DNA of 9,184 nt from Planctomycetia bacterium (GTDB taxonomy: Bacteria > Planctomycetota > Planctomycetia > Gemmatales > Gemmataceae). Shown piece by piece: positions 6,530 through 9,184 of this stretch (positions within the stretch are counted from its first letter, which is position 1; each line of letters starts with the position of its first letter). Under the pieces are notes generated by a model. It was given only the letters and a program-made list of their open reading frames with translations, searched no databases and had not been told where the DNA came from. The DNA lies in assembly GCA_025356615.1 (NCBI GenBank), contig JANXSH010000288.1, positions 1-9,184 of the forward strand, given 5' to 3'. Made by a program: the position numbers and the translations under genes.

Positions 6530-6623
6530 TTGGGGGGTGGGGGGGTGGGGTCGAACCAGCGACCATCTGTGAGCCTCGAAACTACCGTCACGCTCCCGGC
6601 TCGGCGAGCATCTCAGATTTCGC

Positions 6624-7283
6624 TTACCGCGATACAGGCGTAAATTGCACCTCGGCCGAGTCGCCGGCGCGGACGCCGACGACGCGGAACTGTTCGACTT
6701 CCTTCCCCGCAACGCTCCATTTGGCGCGGACGGAGTATATCTCCATCTTGCCCGGAGTCAGCGGCGGGGTCTGGAACACCGCTCCCGCGCCGGGGAGTTT
6801 CTCCTTCTCGACCCACACCTCGGCACCGGCGGGGGCGACGATGCGAATCTGAGCGGACTTGCTCGCGGCGGCGGTCGGCACGGGCGTGAGGCGAAGGTCC
6901 GTCGATGGGGCCACTCCGCCCGGAGTCGCGACGACCTCGACCCCCTCGGGGGCTGTGCCCTGGCGGATCAACATCGGCAAGCCGTTCGGGCCGGGGACCG
7001 AGACGTAGGGCGTCGTCGGGTTGGGGTAGACGCGATAGATGATCGGTCTGCCGTAGGGCCGATAGGGGTAGATGCCGGCGGGGTAGGCGATCGGGTCGCG
7101 CCACCAGCTATCGGCGGACGAGAAGCTCAGGCCGTAGCTGTAGGCCGTGTTGTAGCTGTAGCCGTGACCGCCGGTGTAGGCCCCGTAGCGGAGGGCTTCG
7201 GGACCACGAGGGAAGAGTTGGGCCTCGGCCGCCGGCAGGCACGGCAAGGCGAGCAGCAGCGTGAGCGCGATCGAGCGGATCAT
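6624..7283 (-). CDS. Secreted TIGR03000-domain protein (planctomycete family)
   Basis: This 219-residue protein has a clear signal peptide (MIRSIALTLLLALPCLPAAEA, cleavage probably near 20-22). The middle (about 32-95) is rich in Tyr, Gly and Pro, with several short GY/SY/PY elements. The C-terminal part (about 144-216) carries AQIRIVAPAGAEVWVE, then FQTPPLTPGK, EIYSVRAKW and VRAGDSAEVQF. That order (a VxVPAdAxVwv strand, F.tPpL.pGk, a tyrosine strand, vraGd..v.F) is what I know as TIGR03000, a small beta domain described from planctomycetes. Its function is unknown; it is probably an exported structural or cell-surface protein. A modest AAGG lies about 6 bases before the ATG. A 7-bp hairpin sits 50 bases upstream. 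The gene is convergent with the permease, and its TAA stop is 7 bases from the long inverted repeat. Confidence 0.85.
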   Translation of the reverse strand: MIRSIALTLLLALPCLPAAEAQLFPRGPEALRYGAYTGGHGYSYNTAYSYGLSFSSADSWWRDPIAYPAGIYPYRPYGRPIIYRVYPNPTTPYVSVPGPNGLPMLIRQGTAPEGVEVVATPGGVAPSTDLRLTPVPTAAASKSAQIRIVAPAGAEVWVEKEKLPGAGAVFQTPPLTPGKMEIYSVRAKWSVAGKEVEQFRVVGVRAGDSAEVQFTPVSR

Positions 7284-7557
7284 GTCGTACCTTCATGGCG
7301 GCGTAAATCCGGGTAGGCGTCCTGACCTTGATGCCTCGTAATCCTAACGAGGCAACGCGGAGTCGATTCCAGACTCCGGGCAAGCATTGCGCACGATTCG
7401 GGTGATGGCAAGTGACGGTGGCGAGGGATTCGCGCGACGACCGCGACAGGGCGCGGCGTGGGCGATACAACCGGCCCCGTCGAGGGTGCTGCCCCGATCG
7501 GTTCCCCTCGCGCCTGTGTCCTCGGCATGAGTCGGACGCCGGTTCGACCCAACCCCC
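7284..7557. other. Intergenic region upstream of the TIGR03000 gene
   Basis: These 274 bases separate two genes on the same strand and contain no supportable gene. They hold the leader and hairpin of the TIGR03000 gene (7333-7353), and next to the haloperoxidase stop a degenerate relative of the long inverted-repeat arm (7537-7560). I do not see a good -35/-10 pair, so whether the TIGR03000 gene has its own promoter is undecided. Confidence 0.5.
7333..7353. promoter_or_regulatory. 7-bp hairpin in the TIGR03000 gene leader
   Basis: GCCTCGT (7333-7339), a 7-base loop and ACGAGGC (7347-7353) form a perfect stem 50 bases upstream of the ATG. The right half, CTAACGAGGC (7344-7353) followed by CGCGGAG, nearly repeats CTAACGAGGC-GCGGAG at 5174-5189 in the permease leader. 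It could be an operator, an attenuator-like stem or part of a dispersed repeat. Confidence 0.45.
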
Positions 7558-7560
7558 CTA
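7537..7560. repeat. Partial degenerate copy of the inverted-repeat arm
   Basis: CGCCGGTTCGACCC (7537-7550) matches CGCTGGTTCGACCC (6408-6421) at 13 of 14 positions, and both are followed by C-runs broken by A residues. The copy overlaps the TAG stop of the haloperoxidase-like gene (7558-7560). As with the main element, it sits at a gene's 3' end. Confidence 0.5.
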
Positions 7561-8859
7561 CCTAGGAGATCGGCGACGTACCAAGGTGTCCTCGGGCAGC
7601 AGGCGAGTTCGGAGGATCTCACTTGCGAGCGCCTTGCCGACTGCAAGTCCTTCTCGGTTGTCGCACTCGTAATGGATGCCACCGTAGATTCGGCTCCGTC
7701 CCGCCTCCTGGGCGGCTTGCCAGAACCCGGTGAACTCGCGTTGCATGCCGGTGTAGCCGTCGGAGCCGATCGTGAAGGCGATCTCGTCCGTCCCGAAGAA
7801 GCCCTCGAGGATGCCGGCAGCTGCGCCGGAGAACGTGCTGTGGCCCGAGACGTAGGACGGGAACGCGGGCGTGGTGAGAAGGGGCAGCCAATCGCGGTCG
7901 GCGTACTCGTTGTCATCGACCTCGTCGGCGGCGCGGATCGCGGTCACGGGACGCCAGAGTTTATGGCGGTACTTGCAGTCCCAGCAGACGATGGCGGCGT
8001 CGGCGAGGGCGACGTTGAGCAGCGCGAAGAGGCGGGCGTTTTCCGGCAGGGTCGTCTTCCGATCGAGGGCGACTTCCTGCGCGATCTGGTTCCAGTGGCC
8101 CGGCGGGGTGCAGGTGCCCGCCTCGTCGTTCCAGAACCAGGCGATGATGGTCTGCTCGGCGGTCCGGCTACTGCTTCGCTGGTTGCCGAGGCGCTTGACC
8201 TCGAGAAGGTCGCGGACGTACTCTTTGCTGCGCAGGGAGGGCGGCGGGGTGGCGCGAATCGCCTTCGACTTGTCGATGCCGAACGGCGTCACCTCGCCCC
8301 AACCCGGCAGGACGCCGGCGACCCGGCCCGGAGGCGTCGGACGCCACACGCCGGCGGCGAGTTCGACGCGGTGCGTGGCGACCTTGTCCGCCCCGTCGTT
8401 GCGACGCCAGGCGAGGATGCGATCGGCGACGTAGCGACCCAGGGTCAGGCCGCGCGAGCGCGACGTGCCGACGGGGGCGGCGGCGAGGGCGCGGTCGAGC
8501 GCCTTGTCGAAGCGCTGCTTTTGCTTGGGGTACAGGTCCGCGAGGATGCGTTGCCCGGCGGCGGCGACGGCGACATCGGGGTCGATCGGCTCGACGGCGC
8601 GGAGGCCGACCTTGAAACTCTTGTGCGTCTGATAGATCGTGTTGGTCGAGTCGGCGATGGCGACGTGCAGCATCGCCAGGTTGCGGGCCGCGACGGGCGG
8701 CGGGGTGCGCGCCTCGCGGATGGCGTCCAGCGCGATCTCGTTCCACACCAGCACCGCGTCGTGCCGGCGTTCCTTGACGCGCGGGGCCTGGACGAGCGTC
8801 GCCGGGGGGGCCGCCGCAGGGGCGAGACTGAGAGTCAGGAGAAGGCTGATTCCTATCAT
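7558..8859 (-). CDS. Vanadium-dependent haloperoxidase-like protein (PAP2 superfamily), secreted
   Basis: Counted from the ATG at 8857-8859, the 433-residue product starts with a signal peptide (MIGISLLLTLSLAPAAAPPA). The C-terminal half has the three vanadate/phosphate-binding motifs in order: K296-x6-R303-P (KYRHKLWRP), S338-G339-H340 (within FPSYVSGHS), and S389-R390-x5-H396-x3-D400 (SRIYGGIHYECD). In vanadium haloperoxidases these hold vanadate, the second His ligates it and the SGH histidine assists catalysis, oxidising halides with H2O2. The same fold occurs in acid phosphatases, so activity is not proven. Length and the all-helical look fit the bacterial haloperoxidase-related group. 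An in-frame GTG at 8875-8877 would add six residues, but GAGGG lies 8 bases before the ATG and nothing suitable precedes the GTG, so I chose the ATG. It is the first gene of the right-hand minus-strand pair; no halide- or peroxide-related neighbour is visible. Confidence 0.88.
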   Translation of the reverse strand: MIGISLLLTLSLAPAAAPPATLVQAPRVKERRHDAVLVWNEIALDAIREARTPPPVAARNLAMLHVAIADSTNTIYQTHKSFKVGLRAVEPIDPDVAVAAAGQRILADLYPKQKQRFDKALDRALAAAPVGTSRSRGLTLGRYVADRILAWRRNDGADKVATHRVELAAGVWRPTPPGRVAGVLPGWGEVTPFGIDKSKAIRATPPPSLRSKEYVRDLLEVKRLGNQRSSSRTAEQTIIAWFWNDEAGTCTPPGHWNQIAQEVALDRKTTLPENARLFALLNVALADAAIVCWDCKYRHKLWRPVTAIRAADEVDDNEYADRDWLPLLTTPAFPSYVSGHSTFSGAAAGILEGFFGTDEIAFTIGSDGYTGMQREFTGFWQAAQEAGRSRIYGGIHYECDNREGLAVGKALASEILRTRLLPEDTLVRRRSPR

Positions 8860-9010
8860 AAACGGATCCCTCACCACCGTGGACTACGGATGGATGGTCC
8901 TCTCGATTGGTGCAATATCTGTTGTAGGGTATCCTAGGGGCGAACGCCACCGTGAACCCGTAAGAATCCGCCTGCCCAAGGCATCGACTCTGCCGAAAAG
9001 AACGGTCGGA

Positions 9011-9056
9011 GGGGTTGGGCAGGGTGGCCCTCACCGGGCGGAGCCTGCTAACCCCC
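9011..9056. repeat. Imperfect G/C-rich inverted repeat
   Basis: GGGGTTGGGCAGG (from 9011) pairs with CCTGCTAACCCC (ending about 9055) apart from one mismatch and one bulge; the roughly 20-base loop is itself G/C-rich. There is no T-run on either side, so it is not a simple intrinsic terminator. It may be another member of the intergenic structured repeats in this genome. Confidence 0.5.
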
Positions 9057-9124
9057 CGGCCTCGACGCTACGACCATATTTAGTGGTTCTCCGCTATTCT
9101 TGCTGAGGACGAGGTGGGGAGCGC

Positions 9125-9184
9125 AGGAGCCGCGCACGAAATAAGCGGTTGTCGGAGGAGCCGCGCACGAAGTAAGCGGTTTTG
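9125..9184. repeat. 31-bp tandem repeat, two copies, truncated at window edge
   Basis: Copy 1 (9125-9155) and copy 2 (9156-9184) both start AGGAGCCGCGCACGAA and continue (A/G)TAAGCGGTT. Over the 29 bases visible in copy 2, 26 match, with differences at offsets 17, 27 and 29. The copies abut without a spacer, so this is a tandem repeat rather than a CRISPR array. The array may continue beyond the window. Confidence 0.85.

Larger units (their letters stand above)
6353..6616. repeat. Long near-perfect inverted repeat between convergent genes
   Basis: The left arm (6353-6458, 106 nt) is the reverse complement of the right arm (6503-6616, 114 nt). The only difference I find is an extra 8-base C-run unit in the right arm; the loop is 44 bases (6459-6502). 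Each arm contains its own 9-bp hairpin, CCCCCTCCC/GGGAGGGGG. The left edge includes the permease stop codon and the right edge ends 7 bases before the stop of the TIGR03000 gene, so the element fills the convergent gap. It would fold into one very large hairpin in transcripts from either side and could terminate both. No T-run follows, so it is not a classical intrinsic terminator. No transposase is present. Whether it is a dispersed mobile palindrome or a local inverted duplication is undecided. Confidence 0.92.
8860..9184. other. Non-coding right end with structured and repeated sequence
   Basis: This 325-base stretch has no supportable gene. It holds the ribosome-binding site of the haloperoxidase-like gene, a region around 8908-8940 where its promoter would be expected (no strong boxes seen), a G/C-rich inverted repeat at 9011-9056 and the 31-bp tandem repeat at 9125-9184, which is cut by the window edge. 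Confidence 0.6.

Noticed and set aside
6353..6616. Insertion sequence
   Set aside because: No open frame resembling a transposase between the arms (loop of 44 bases) and no flanking target duplication seen.
8860..8877. GTG start at 8875-8877 for the haloperoxidase-like protein
   Set aside because: No Shine-Dalgarno in front of it, whereas the ATG at 8857-8859 has GAGGG at 8-base spacing and gives a cleaner signal peptide.
7672..8937. Plus-strand open frame (421 aa) opposite the haloperoxidase-like gene
   Set aside because: The minus strand encodes all three vanadate-binding motifs and a signal peptide; the plus frame is low-complexity D/G/R/V and lacks a credible start.
9125..9184. CRISPR array
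   Set aside because: The two 31-bp copies abut with no variable spacer between them, and no cas gene is present.

Overview
The window comes from a GC-rich bacterium, most likely a planctomycete and plausibly of the Gemmataceae. The strongest lineage clue is the secreted protein at 6624..7283, which ends in what I recognise as the planctomycete-specific TIGR03000 domain. The TadE/TadG-like trio, an ABC-2 permease with a very long first extracytoplasmic loop, a secreted vanadium-haloperoxidase-like protein and C/G-rich intergenic repeats all fit that lineage. The assignment rests on recognising families, not on a search.

Layout: 1-190 has no convincing gene and ends in a 7-bp tandem repeat. 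191-4844 is a three-gene minus-strand operon read right to left: TadE-like (4233..4844), TadE-like (3702..4166), then a 1159-residue TadG-like protein with a von Willebrand A domain (191..3670). The first two genes have strong AGGAGGT ribosome-binding sites, and a good sigma-70-type promoter with an overlapping dyad lies upstream at 5004-5032. 4845-5255 is a divergent intergenic region with two further inverted repeats. 5256..6356 (+) is an ABC-2-type permease. 6353-6616 is a very long, nearly perfect inverted repeat filling the gap between convergent genes. 6624..7283 (-) is the TIGR03000 protein. 7558..8859 (-) is the haloperoxidase-like protein. 8860-9184 is non-coding and ends in a 31-bp tandem repeat running off the window.

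How the genes work together: the trio should supply minor pseudopilins plus a large vWA protein to a Tad/Flp-type pilus or related envelope machine. The ATPase, secretin, platform protein, prepilin peptidase and major pilin are not in this window. The permease has no ATPase partner here. The two right-hand minus-strand genes both encode exported proteins but have no evident shared pathway and are separated by 274 bp.

I found no clearly new multi-gene system. The most unusual items are the inverted repeat at 6353-6616, whose arms contain an initiator-tRNA-like string and opposed G-quadruplex-prone tracts; a partial relative of it at the end of the haloperoxidase gene; and the TadG-like protein, whose vWA fold is interrupted by about 680 residues.
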